Source: Haliclona indistincta (taxonomy: Eukaryota > Porifera > Demospongiae > Haplosclerida > Chalinidae). Taken from it: a DNA stretch of 64,000 nt. The position numbers and the translations under genes were made by a program. Below, one piece after another: positions 21,630 through 32,296 of the stretch (positions within the stretch are counted from its first letter, which is position 1; each line of letters begins with the position of its first letter). Below the pieces are notes generated by a model. That model was not told the DNA's origin and ran no database searches. It worked only from the letters and a program-made list of their open reading frames with translations. The stretch is from contig OZ024788.1 in the NCBI GenBank assembly GCA_964017065.1, forward strand, positions 838,727-902,726, written 5' to 3'.

Positions 21630-22980
21630 TATGGCGCGCCGTTTGTATCAAAAATAACAGAGTCATAGAAAGAAACAATTTTGGCCCGCGGCGGCGCGGC
21701 CGTGGCCTGGTAGGTGTTACCGATGTGGGCGTGGTCACACACTGTACTATACTCGACTATACTACAACAGTATACTGATGTTTCTCCTCGGTTTCTTCTG
21801 CCAGTAACGGGTCACCCAGCCCTTGTGTGCGTGTCACTGTCTCCGTGGACCTGTCTCTGTGTCACTGAGCGTATAGTGTGAGTCATGGTGCCGCCTCTGT
21901 TAGCTAGGCTATAGCAGTGTCCGTTGATCACCTAAGCTAGTAGCAGGCTTGCTGTCAGTGCCTGTACTGTGTCTGTGTGACTAGGTCTGTAATAGTGTAA
22001 TTAACCTGTGGCTCTGTCAGGTATGCTCTGCTAGCCTATACGTGTGTCTGCTTATTTTCCAGAACACGACACTGCCGATTACAATAAGTATACCTATTGC
22101 ATCATTATACACACGTACATCTCTTACCGATTACCTCAGATGTGCTAGCAAGTCAATTGTTCATTGCATGAGTTGCTATGGTGGTGATGACATTCTCAAT
22201 ATTTATAGTAAGACAATATTTCTATGCACCTTGTCTCATGTTTTGTGTGTCTCTATCACCCACACTACTCTGTAGCACTCATCCAGTAACTCATTGACTC
22301 TATCACTCACCAAGTGTTTTTTAATGCTCTATCACACAGTCAGTGATTACTACTCCCATCACACACAGTAATGTCGATGTACCTTGTAAATTTGTATCTT
22401 TGTTTGTCTCTCATTTTAACTTTTTTGCATCCAGCGATGGCCATGCATATTTTGATTGTTGTGTTATTAGTTGTCATGATTCATTTCACTTCGAACAGTG
22501 TGAGTACGTGCATGATTGTCGTGAGCATGACTATACACTAGCCACACACGCTATATTCAAAGTGAGGTGAAATCAACTGTAATGGTATTAGGAGATAGGT
22601 CTACATAAAATGATTTTTCCTCTTTTCACAACACAGGAGCTGTCAACAGATGTACTACCATCGGATGGGTGTGTTATGGTAAAGCTGCCAAGTGATCACT
22701 ACGACAACCATTATTATGTTTGAATATTGACAACTTGTTCATCTGTTCGTTCATAAGTTCATTGATAAGAAAGCAGCAATCGATGATTTTGTTTTAGTTA
22801 CTATAATTTAAAAAATACACAAACTGTGGGCATGGTACATGTACTATAATATTATTATACTGCGGAGACTGCATGGGGGAGTGATGTTTCTCTAAAACTA
22901 GGGTCTCTCATGCGGTGCGTTCTACAGTCGTAGATGCACTGTATGAGAGTATGTATTTAACTGCTGTTGCGAGCCTGATG
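21630..22980 (+). repeat. Left terminal inverted repeat of the 8.85-kb transposon
   Basis: It is near-identical to the reverse complement of the right arm from the terminus to about 22720, and clearly related to about 22980 (AAGAAAGCAGCAATCGATGA, CTGCTGTTGCGAGCCTGATG). It contains a single copy of the 111-bp unit that is amplified in the right arm. Short frames at 22042 and 22343 repeat exactly in the other arm, as expected of terminal repeats, and are not supported as genes. A 12-bp-arm hairpin (CTAGCCTCGTAC) lies just inside, at 22985-23020. Confidence 0.88.
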
Positions 22981-23259
22981 ACGTCTAGCCTCGTACCCAG
23001 GCTCTTTTGTACGAGGCTAGATGACGGCGGATGTGATCGAGAAAGAATCAAGCACCGCACCTGTTCAGGTAACCATGCAAGTTGCTTGCACCGATATGAT
23101 GATGCCTCGTATTAGCTGCAGCATAGCTCAGTGTTGTAAGTACCATAAATATCAGCAAGCGCAGCAATGACTAAATGCATGAACTGTTAGAGTGGCCATT
23201 TTGAGAAAAGGCGTTACGAACACACCTTCTCTTATCAGTATCATGTCACGAGACTCACG

Positions 23260-24806
23260 ATGGAGGAGGCACTTCAGGGTTGGGACAACTTCTTTTCAGC
23301 TGTTGTCGTTGTTCTTCGAGAAACTTCAGAAGAAAATTTCTCTTTAGACCAAAGGACTGTTTCGTATGCTAAAGCAAGAATCGAAAACTGCTTAACTGGC
23401 CTCCGCAGGATTCTTGATCGTCTCCATTATGCAGCAGCAACAGAGGGTATGACGGACTTGATTAGCAAAGTTAAACTGCTACACGAACGCTTTTCTACTC
23501 TATATACTTTCTGGAACGAGAACCGCCAGTCTGTGGATGATACCCAGACTCCACACAATCCAGTTTCTTGCTCAGTTGGCCTGGTCGACAGTGACAGAAC
23601 AGGAAAGAAAGGGAGGCCTACTTTGTCTATTGAACGAAGTCAAGTTGAATATCTGCGTTCACTACAATTTTCTTGGTCAGAAATAGCTTCTCTTCTAGGT
23701 GTAGGTCGCATGACTTTGTACAGAAGAAGACAAAACTGGGGAATGCTGGGTAGAGGTTTTTTTGAGATAACAGACAAAGACTTGGAGGCGTTAGTTCTTG
23801 ATATTAAAGCTGAAATGCCTGATGTTGGTGAACGAATGTTGATGGGTGCTCTTGTTGCACGAGGAGTAAAGGTTGAGCGAGAACGATTGAGAAGAACTAT
23901 ACAAAAGGTAGACCCTGTTAATACTGCTCTTCGTTGGTCAAGTTTTGTAATTAGACGTCCTTATTCTGTTCCCGGATCCAACAGCTTGTGGCATTTAGGT
24001 AAGTTTAGTTATATTTGTAACAACTTAAGTTACTGTCTGTGCTCTATTTCACAGACGGTAACCACAAGCTTGTTAGATGGAGACTAATTGTACATGGAGG
24101 AATCGATGGTTTTTCTCGATTAGTAACTTACCTTCATTGCAGCAGCAACAATAAGTCTGAAACTGTCTTACGTCTATTCACAGATGCAACCAAGAAATTG
24201 GGCCTTCCTTCACGAATACGAATTGATAAAGGTGTTGAAAATGTTAGAGTTGCTCAATTTATGTTAGAAAATCGTGGAATTGACAGGAATAGTGTTCTTA
24301 CGGGTTCTTCAGTGCATAATCAACGAATAGAGCGTCTTTGGCGAGATGTGTTTCGATGCGTCCTACAGTTGTATTACCGACTTTTTTACCACCTTGAGCA
24401 GATTGATGTGCTTGACCCACTGTCTGAGACTGACCTTTATGCTTTGCACTATGTATATTTACCAAGAATCAACAGAGCTTTGCATATTTTTTTAGGAGGT
24501 TGGAATTCTCATGGCGTCAGATCACAACACAACAAATCACCTCTACAGTTGTTTACTAGAAGCATGCTTCAGCTTAGAAACTCACAAAGCACTGCTGCAG
24601 ACTTTTTTGATGGTGTGGATGACTTATATGGTGTGGACAGTGAAGGACCGGTATCTTTTGAGCCTGATGTAAGTGTCAACATTCCTGAAATAGAATTCAC
24701 ACCAGAAGAGGCACAACTCCAGGCAGCAGACGAATATGATCCATTTAGCGGGATAGATGAGTATGGCACTGATACATATCTTGCAGTAAGAAACTGCTTC
24801 ATATGA
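23260..24806 (+). CDS. DDE integrase-core (rve-type) transposase, two exons
   Basis: Exon 1 is 23260-23998 and exon 2 is 24055-24806, joined across a 56-bp GT-AG intron in phase 1, giving 496 residues. Residues about 115-165 ([10 protein letters not shown], then [15 protein letters not shown]) form a helix-turn-helix like IS3/IS481-type DNA-binding domains. The catalytic core starts at [12 protein letters not shown], where the intron splits the first Asp codon. The second Asp is in RIDKGVEN and the Glu is in [10 protein letters not shown], 35 residues further on. This is a D,D,34E arrangement with all three acidic residues present. The C-terminal 70 residues are acidic. It presumably cuts and inserts the 8.85-kb element. 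It converges on the second gene, 278 bp away. Superfamily assignment (IS3EU versus Ginger-like) needs a phylogeny. Confidence 0.88.
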
Positions 24807-25084
24807 TTATATTTATAATTATTGTCAATGATTTATTAATAATTATCAAAATCATAACTGATTACATCACTACTTCTAAGTAATGCCCACTTCCTATAGT
24901 CAATAATACCTGTTGCAGTGGACTCTACGTGTTCCATTGAGTAGTGAAGAATTTATTTGTACAGCAGGGGAGCAGGCGCTAACGATGGATACTTGATGGA
25001 TGGATATACAAAGAGTAATGATGGATGGATATACAAAGAGTAATTAAACTGATATAGCTATACTGCTGATGATCGACGTTCACT

Positions 25085-27121
25085 TTAGTTTGGTGAGATA
25101 TTTCTCTTTCTGTACACCCACGTTGCTAGATCATTGAATTCTTCATAAGACAAAACATAGTAGGTTTGACCATGCTCTTTAATTTGTTTTACTGCATATT
25201 CCTTCTCTAGCATATAGAATAACAAGAGCTCACATTGGGGAACAACTCTGCAATGTGGACTTTGCTCCCGATACTGCTGACGGTGTTTGTCGTAGTCTGT
25301 AAAAGACTCTTCATTAACGATTGCAAATGTCGATCCTACCATCGTTGTTTTTAAACCTCTCGCTTCCCTGCTTTTTAACCACCTCTGCACTTCAAGCTCA
25401 CGAGTATACAAGAAAAATTCGTTGTTCCTTGAACATTTCTGAGTCAGCTCCTGTGTTGAAAATAAAATTATAAAATTTAATTATGAATGCATAATAGTTA
25501 CCTCATCTAGATCATATTCTTGATTGGTTTCAATCAGATCAGCTTGCTCAAGCCATAATTGGCCCACTAATGGATCTGTAAGTTGCTTTTCTACAGTTTC
25601 ACTACTCAACTCGTGCTGAGCTGGCATTGAGATCGAGCAATTAGAAGGAGCTGGCGTTGAGGTCAAGCACTCATCAGAAGGAGCTAGCATTGAGGTCAAG
25701 CAATCGTCAGAAGGAGCTGCCATTGAAATGGGTGAGCTACTGTCGGAAGGAACTGGCATTGAGATCGAGAAACTGTCAGAAGGAACTGGCGTTGAGATCG
25801 AGCAACTGTCAGAAGGAACTGGCATTGAGATCGAGCAACTGTCAGGAGGAGCTGGCAATTGTGGCTGTGGAATATAAATATAGAGGCTTCCATTTCCTAG
25901 TATTTCAAATAACTCCTCACCATCAATAGGTGGATCTATTGATACAAGATCAGATTTATCTGCTTTGTAGTAAGTAATACTCAAACAGGGTTTCTCCGTC
26001 ACAAACTTGTTGACAATCATAGCTTCAATTTCTTCTCCAGTCATTGATGACTGCACTTTTAAATCTTGAATTCTTCCAGCCTTTGCAAGTTTTTCACGGG
26101 AACTTCTTCGCGGAACGAAAGCTGTCCGCTCAAATAAATGTATAGTTGTTATGTGTTTTATTTGAGGCGACAAAGAACGGACTGAAACAATGGACTTTTT
26201 TCGTGACTTCTTTCCACCTACAGCTGATGGTATAAAACCACATGTAGCAGACGATGATGCTCCTTTGCTTGTATGACCAAACAGTCTGCCCAGTTTAACC
26301 TTAAGATCTTGTTGTTTGGTTGCATTTCTCAAAGCAATAGCTGTACTAGTGGGTGACATCTGTGGTTCTGTTTGTGGTTCTGTTTTTTTCTCCAATTGTT
26401 CTTTTTTTTTAATATAACCTTTTTGAGTGATGTCACCTACACAACAACAAAACCATAAAAAACTTATTTTTGTTAACAATTGAATGGCTCAGTGCAAAAA
26501 GGGATAAGTACCAATTAATTTTTATTATTATGAGAAAAAGGGGTTAAAGTTTAAGTATTAATTTTTTGATTGCTATATTTAGCTACTGCTATAAATACAC
26601 AGATTCTAAATAACGCCCAGTCGCGCTATTAAATAGCTTCGCAGTAGAGCAGTGAAGCAACAGAATCCTATGACACTTTGTGCAAGGATAAGGCTACAAA
26701 TCTGTAGTAAAATATCAAATTTGAAAAAATTGTCACTCTTCTCTTCTCTTGCTGCTTCACAACAATACTTTTTATTGCCTTGAAATTGCAATTCAAACTG
26801 TGTAGTGTACAGCACAAAAAATCAGCTCATGCAGGCTCTCCCCCAGTATTTACACTATTTATACTACATGCTATACTATTATGCCCATGACATTAATTCT
26901 ACATCTGCAATGAAAGTTTCACATGTTAAATGACCTTCCAGAAATTCCCGTCGTAATTGAAGTCGTTCTTGACGAATTTTGTACCCTTTATCAGTCAATT
27001 CCCCTGTAATTACAAACATATTTATAGGTAATAATTATGTTATCACATTACCAGCCCTATAGTCTCTCTCCACTTCTTCTATTTCCCTTTCTACCTCTTC
27101 TAGTCCTAAGCTCTCAACCAT
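25085..27121 (-). CDS. Transposon accessory protein with DMAP1-binding-like N-terminus (long isoform)
   Basis: Proposed exons on the minus strand are 27121-27052, 26436-25502 and 25450-25085, all with GT-AG borders and matching phases, for 456 residues. Exon 1 encodes MVESLGLEEVEREIEEVERD, and joining it to exon 2 yields YRAGDITQKGYIKKKEQL. This matches the pattern of the DMAP1-binding domain known from DIP2 and DNMT1 (a coiled helix, then GDITQKGYEKKR). The middle has a Lys/Arg-rich stretch and a region around LFERTAFVPRRSSREKLAK that I cannot assign. It also has a run of about eight 13-residue Pro/Ser repeats (PVPSDSCSIS). The last exon contains a YTRELEVQRWL...EYAVKQIKEHG region of unknown fold. 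Its place inside the TIRs and opposite the transposase suggests an element-encoded cofactor. It is not a recognised transposase. Confidence 0.72.
26480..26878. other. Intronic stretch between the alternative exons
   Basis: This AT-rich sequence separates the two alternative second exons of the accessory gene. No further exon with splice borders is evident. The 69-codon minus frame at 26606-26815 has no recognisable content. Confidence 0.4.
26879..27121 (-). CDS. Short alternative isoform: DMAP1-binding-like module only
   Basis: The same first exon (27121-27052) can instead join a different second exon, 27003-26879, in the same phase. This gives a 64-residue protein ending YRAGELTDKGYKIRQERLQL...VELMSWA. 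The alternative exon repeats the G-(D/E)-(I/L)-T-x-KGY signature of the long isoform, so the two second exons look like duplicated, mutually exclusive versions. The short product would be only a coiled binding module, conceivably a competitor of the long form. Splicing is predicted from sequence alone. Confidence 0.6.
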
Positions 27122-27139
27122 CTCCAGAGGATTTAACGA

Positions 27140-27500
27140 GAGAATTACACACAGAACAACAATTACAACAAGTACAGTCAAGAAAGAGTTGGCAACAAGC
27201 AACCAGAAAGAGCAGAAGAACAGACTAGACAAGAGTAGACAACAAGCAACAAGAAAGAGTAGACAAAACTTCAAGAACAGACTACGCAACAGGAGTAGAC
27301 AACAAGCAACAGGAGTAGACAACAAGCAACAGGAGTAGACAACAAGCAACAGGAGTAGACAACAAGCAACAAGAGTAGACAACAAGAGTAGACAACAAGC
27401 AACAAGAAAGAGTAGACAAAACTTCAAGAACAGACTACGCAACAAGAGTAGACAACAAGCAACAAGAGCGAGTAATCAAAACTTCAAGAGCAGACTAGCC
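27140..27500 (+). repeat. 20-bp minisatellite upstream of the accessory gene
   Basis: The unit AGGAGTAGACAACAAGCAAC and variants (AAGAGTAGACAACAAGCAAC) repeat about a dozen times. The longer word AGTAGACAAAACTTCAAGAA occurs twice. The array lies directly 5' of the accessory gene start, so it is in its promoter region. The Leu-rich minus frame through it is a by-product. Confidence 0.8.
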
Positions 27501-27734
27501 GACGCCGTGAGAAAGACTGACTGACAGCAAACAAAAACGAGACCAATGAATATGAAGACGAGAAACAGTACGTGGACGCAAGTACCTCTGGAACAGAGTG
27601 TAGACGACACGTGGCAAGAAGAACGACACGTGGACGCAAATACCTCCTGTAGACGATCGACACGTGGCGATTACATCATCATGGCGTACTCAATTGCTGT
27701 GAAAACAGCTATTCTGCTATTCTTTCGAATTTAG

Positions 27735-28620
27735 TATTATTCTCAGCCTTGTTGCACTACAATCACGGCATGTTTTCTGCTTGTCAGTATGTATAATTAC
27801 TTATCAACAATAGTCTGATAACCCACTGCTGCACTGGAGTCACTATTTGAGTTTCTTTTTGCAAATCATAATTATAATGGTGTCACCTCATTTCAGTAGA
27901 TTTTACCCAAAAAAATGAAAAATTTATATAATCACTGGAACAATAAAAAACATTGTCTCTCTTGAAGGAGACCAAATAGTGCGTCATCGAAGAGGTTTGA
28001 GAGTTCATCTTCTAAACTTGGCATGACCTTATAGCTCTACTTGTGAGTACTGCCACACCGTGCTGCTATCCGGATGAATCTTACTGGCCAGTGTCAGTAT
28101 GCCACCTATGCTATAGTGAGAGAAATAAAATTGTTGATGATTGGCTACAGTGACACCATTGAAAGATATGAGGTAAACACCTAGTTTTGTTGAACCTCCA
28201 CAGATTAGACACTCTGCTATAATGCATAGACAGCCAAACAGCCTCACCATGAGCATAATTATAGCCGTATATTGAGCTGCTGGCCAATGTATTGAATGCT
28301 ACCACACTCCCTTTCCACCTATGTAACAGAATTGTAATCGACAAAGTTACTGAACTAAGCAAGAGAGTCCCATTAAGATTATGGGATTCCGTCTGGCAGA
28401 GCCGTAGCCCACTACAGATTCAGACTCACTAAGGCCACACCATTGCAGAGCGGAGACAAAACTAGCTCAGTTGGATCTAGAGCTTGCCAATGAAATGACT
28501 TACTGATCCAAGGACTGGTCCAGTCTAGCCCGGCACTACTGTAGAATGTACGGGCGAGCTCTACTAGACCCTAGCCTTTAGTGGCTACTGAGCTACTGAG
28601 CTAGTTTTGTCTCCGCTCTG
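27735..28620. other. Gene-free interior of the transposon with a diverged repeat half
   Basis: No supported coding sequence is seen. From about 28390 to 28620 the sequence (CACTACAGATTCAGACTCAC, GAGCTAGTTTTGTCTCCGCT) contains short inverted words such as AGCGGAGACAAAACTAGCTC, a small imperfect hairpin next to the right TIR. Confidence 0.4.
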
Positions 28621-30478
28621 CCAGTGGCATCAGGTTCGCAACTGCAGTAAAATACATACTCTCATAGTGCATACGACTGTAGAGTGTACAGGCGAGCCCT
28701 GGACCCTAGTTTTGGTGGAATCTCTCTCTGCAGTGGCATCAGGTTCGCAACAGCAGTAAAATACATACTCTCATAGTGCACCTACGACTGTAGAATGTAC
28801 AGGCGAGCCCTGGACCCTAGTTTTGGTGGAATCTCTCTCTGCAGTGGCATCAGGTTCGCAACAGCAGTAAAATACATACTCTCATAGTGCACCTACGACT
28901 GTAGAATGTACAGGCGAGCCCTGGACCCTAGTTTTGGTGGAATCTCTCTCTGCAGTGGCATCAGGTTCGCAACAGCAGTAAAATACATACTCTCATAGTG
29001 CACCTACGACTGTAGAATGTACAGGCGAGCCCTGGACCCTAGTTTTGGTGGAATCTCTCTCTGCAGTGGCATCAGGTTCGCAACAGCAGTAAAATACATA
29101 CTCTCATAGTGCACCTACGACTGTAGAATGTACAGGCGAGCCCTGGACCCTAGTTTTGGTGGAATCTCTCTCTGCAGTGGCATCAGGCTCGCAACAGCAG
29201 AGAAATAATGCTCTCATGCATAGTGCACCTACGAGAAAGCCGGATCACTCAGCAGTAGTACCTTGCCCACAGTTTGTATATAAATATTTTAAAATAGTGA
29301 CTGAAACAAATCATCGATTGCTGCTTTCTTGTCAATAATCATGAACAAGTTGTTCAAACATAATTATTTTAATTACAGTACAGTACAGTTGCAACATAGT
29401 ATGGTTGTCTGATCACTTGGCAGCTTTACCATAACACACCCATCCAATGGTAGTACATCTGTTGACAGCTCCTGTGTTGTGAAAAGAGGAAAAATCATTT
29501 TATGTAGACCTATCTCCTAATACCATTACAGTTGATTTCACCTCACTTTGAATATAGCGTGTGTGGCTAGTGTATAGTCATGCTCACGACAATCATGCAC
29601 GTACTCACACTGTTCGAAGTGAAATGAATCATGACAACTAATAACACAACAATCAAAATATGCATGGCCATCGCTGGATGCAAAAAAGTTAAAATGAGAG
29701 ACAAACAAAGATACAAATTTACAAGGTACATCGACATTACTGTGTGTGATGGGAGTAGTAATCACTGACTGTGTGATAGAGCATTAAAAAACACTTGGTG
29801 AGTGATAGAGTCAATGAGTTACTGGATGAGTGCTACAGAGTAGTGTGGGTGATAGAGACACACAAAACATGAGACAAGGTGCATAGAAATATTGTCTTAC
29901 TATAAATATTGAGAATGTCATCACCACCATAGCAACTCATGCAATGAACAATTGACTTGCTAGCACATCTGAGGTAATCGGTAAGAGATGTACGTGTGTA
30001 TAATGATGCAATAGGTATACTTATTGTAATCGGCAGTGTCGTGTTCTGGAAAATAAGCAGACACACGTATAGGCTAGCAGAGCATACCTGACAGAGCCAC
30101 AGGTTAATTACACTATTACAGACCTAGTCACACAGACACAGTACAGGCACTGACAGCAAGCCTGCTACTAGCGTAGGTGATCAACGGACACTGCTATAGC
30201 CTAGCTAACAGAGGCGGCACCATGACTCACACTATACGCTCAGTGACACAGAGACAGGTCCACGGAGACAGTGACACGCACACAAGGGCTGGGTGACCCG
30301 TTACTGGCAGAAGAAACCGAGGAGAAACATCAGTATACTGTTGTAGTATAGTCGAGTATAGTACAGTGTGTGACCACGCCCACATCGGTAACACCTACCA
30401 GGCCACGGCCGCGCCGCCGCGGGCCAAAATTGTTTCTTTCTATGACTCTGTTATTTTTGATACAAACGGCGCGCCATA
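28620..30478 (-). repeat. Right terminal inverted repeat of the 8.85-kb transposon
   Basis: This is the reverse complement of the left arm, longer by about 500 bp because of the 111-bp tandem expansion. From 29420 to 30478 identity with the left arm is nearly complete. A single visible difference is GCGTAGGTGATC here versus the left arm's GATCACCTAAGC. Confidence 0.88.
28622..29215 (+). repeat. 111-bp minisatellite within the right TIR (about 5.5 copies)
   Basis: CAGTGGCATCAGG begins units at 28622, 28731, 28842, 28953, 29064 and 29175. The spacing is 109 then exactly 111 bases. The central units are almost identical. The reverse complement of one unit is present only once in the left TIR (about 22890-22980), so the expansion happened in one arm after the element formed. 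Confidence 0.9.
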
Positions 30479-30789
30479 GACAGGGCCTGTCATGGCAATT
30501 TGTGTCCGGGTGATTTTGGTCCGCCCGGACAAAAATCCACGAAAAATTTGGTCCGGCGGACCAAAATCTCTGACAAAGTTATCCAGATATTTTGGTCCGG
30601 GCGGACCAAAATCAACGACCTGTTGTGTACTGTGCGACTCCATAAGCAGCAATGAAACTAGCAAGCGAAAGCGTCTTCAGACTCGTCGACTGAGCCTGAG
30701 CGAGCAAGCGTTGATACAGTCTACGCAGGTCTTCAGCAAACAGCTTGTATTTTTATTACAACAGCTTGTACAATGTACATGTACTCTAT

Positions 30790-31045
30790 ATATGCTACTA
30801 CAATCCATGGTTCTGCTGCTTGCATGCTTCTATAGTTCTGCTGCTTGCATGCTACCATGGTTCTGCTGCTTGCACGCTTCAGTTCTGATGCTTGTATGTT
30901 TCCATGGTTCTGCTGCTTCCGCTTCAATAGTTCTGCTTCCATGCTACGGTGGTTCTGCTGCTTCCACGCTACCATGGTTCTGCTGCTTGCATGCTTCCAT
31001 AGTTCTGCTGCTTGCATGCTATGGTTCTGCTACTTGCATGATACT
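30790..31045 (+). repeat. Degenerate ~24-35-bp repeat (GGTTCTGCTGCTTGCATGCT)
   Basis: About eight variants of CCATGGTTCTGCTGCTTGCA occur in a row. The same unit sits in the centre of the 18733-20270 foldback element. It is followed by GCACCGAGCTGCATCTGCAC (about 31132), an end of the TGCCTCGGTGG family. The 187-codon frame across it is repeat-driven and not a supported gene. Confidence 0.75.
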
Positions 31046-31189
31046 GTTTTCGTGATGCTTCCATATGGATCTACTGCACGCATACGTGCTGTCATATGCA
31101 TAATTGCATGCATGCTAGCATACATGCTACTGCACCGAGCTGCATCTGCACCTTTGGTGTTTCATTTTTACTCTTCACTATTACATTAA

Positions 31190-32010
31190 AAAAAATAATC
31201 AGTGTAGCAAGGATACCAAAAAATTAATAGCAAAAATGAATAGTACCTTAAGTTAGAAATTACAGATTTTCGTAAAAGAAAATAGAATTACTCTTTTGAA
31301 TGTCCACATGTAGATTGCAATGAAAGACGGAAAGAAGGAGGAGTCATAGGAATTAGAATTAGCAGTGGGCCTGGTCAGTAACAGACTAGAGATTCTAGGC
31401 AGCGATCTTGCATGGACGGACGCATCATGCATAATTATAAGACCTTTTTTAAATCTTGAAATGAGTGATCAACTTTAGATACTGGCGTCTCTGAGCAAGA
31501 GAAGGCACTTGGCATACACTGAGGAGATCGTCATAGTTGACCTTCCATTGTTTTATAGCAGGTTTGAGGACAATTTTTTGAACATTTTCTAGCTTGATAA
31601 TAAGATTGATCTGATGAAGGTCTCACACAACTGCCGCATACTCAAGGTGAGGTCGAACATGAGACAGATAGAGACTAATTAGAAAGTATTGCAACCATCA
31701 TAACTGTAGAGTGATCTGTACAGGAAACCAATTTGCTGCCTAGCTTTCATGCAAATCTTGTCAATTTGCAAAGACCAATTCATGCAGAGACGAGGTATCC
31801 AAACTCCCAGATATTTGTATGAATCAACTTGATCTAAGGGTGAGCTGGATATGGCAGCTGAACGTTTTCTGGAGATGAGTCATGAATTTGGGAATTGAAT
31901 TAAATAAAATTATCATCAGACCAGACACACAAGCGATCAACATCATCCTGAAGAGCAGCGAAGTCAGCATGAGAGTTAATTTGGCAGTAAAGCATCATAT
32001 CATCCGCATC
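31190..32010 (-). pseudogene. Decayed LINE 3' half
   Basis: Translation of the minus strand gives scattered blocks (LSHVRPHLEYAAVV, CQVPSLAQRRQYLKL) identical or close to those in the LINE at 16391-17555, in several frames and with many stops. The 3' end near 31190 matches that LINE's 3'UTR (GATTAGCATTTTTGCTATTT region). It is truncated before the catalytic core. Confidence 0.75.
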
Positions 32011-32296
32011 TTCAGTTCGTCAATTTTGTAAGGACTGTGATGGCAGTGGTGAGCGAGGGCAGTTGAGAGGCGACCTTGTATTCCAACACGTGCGTAGCTC
32101 ATCGGTGACGAGTGTGTAGGGTCAGAATGCAGCTTTTTTAAATGCTGTAATTGTCAGCCATTCGCACTTAGGACCAAAATCTCCGAGTGTGCAATAATTA
32201 GAATTTCTCCCGGACCAAAATATCCGCCGGACCAAAATAACCGTGACAGGCCGGTACCGGCAATTTAAAGTTAAAATTTTTGGATGCCGGTACCGG

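Larger units (their letters stand above)
21630..30478. mobile_element. 8.85-kb two-gene DNA transposon with ~1.35-kb TIRs and 6-bp TSD (IS3EU-like)
   Basis: The ends TATGGCGCGCC (21630-21640) and GGCGCGCCATA (30468-30478) begin inverted repeats that continue inward for over 1.3 kb. GACAGG flanks both sides (21624-21629 and 30479-30484). Inside are a plus-strand integrase-type transposase gene (23260-24806) and a converging minus-strand gene (27121-25085). From memory, and unchecked, 6-bp duplications with TAY termini and an IS3-like DDE protein fit the eukaryotic IS3EU superfamily. Polintons also make 6-bp duplications but carry polymerase and capsid genes that are absent here. Both genes lack internal stops, so the copy looks young. 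Confidence 0.88.
30485..32252. mobile_element. Repeat element with GGTCC-rich subterminal motifs, containing a decayed LINE
   Basis: The left end GCCTGTCATGG with several ATTTTGGTCCG words (30490-30610) mirrors the right end, where GGACCAAAAT words (32170-32240) lead to CCGTGACAGGCC. This gives inverted ends of about 12 bp plus shared subterminal repeats. The interior contains a minisatellite (30790-31045) and a minus-strand LINE fragment. The left end lies immediately beside the target duplication of the 8.85-kb transposon. Confidence 0.6.

Noticed and set aside
22042..22570. Two 75-77-codon frames, repeated at 29538-30066 on the other strand
   Set aside because: They are identical because they lie in the transposon's inverted repeats; no domain, splice context or upstream signal supports coding.
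27035..27445. 136-codon Leu/Cys-rich membrane-like protein
   Set aside because: It is produced by the 20-bp minisatellite; only its last 23 codons form the plausible first exon of the accessory gene.
21630..30478. Polinton/Maverick identity for the 8.85-kb element
   Set aside because: The 6-bp duplication and long TIRs fit, but no DNA polymerase B, packaging ATPase, protease or capsid gene is present and the termini differ.
30492..31189. 187- and 114-codon Ala/Cys/Met-rich frames
   Set aside because: They translate the degenerate GGTTCTGCTGCTTGCATGCT repeats and share no motif with known proteins.
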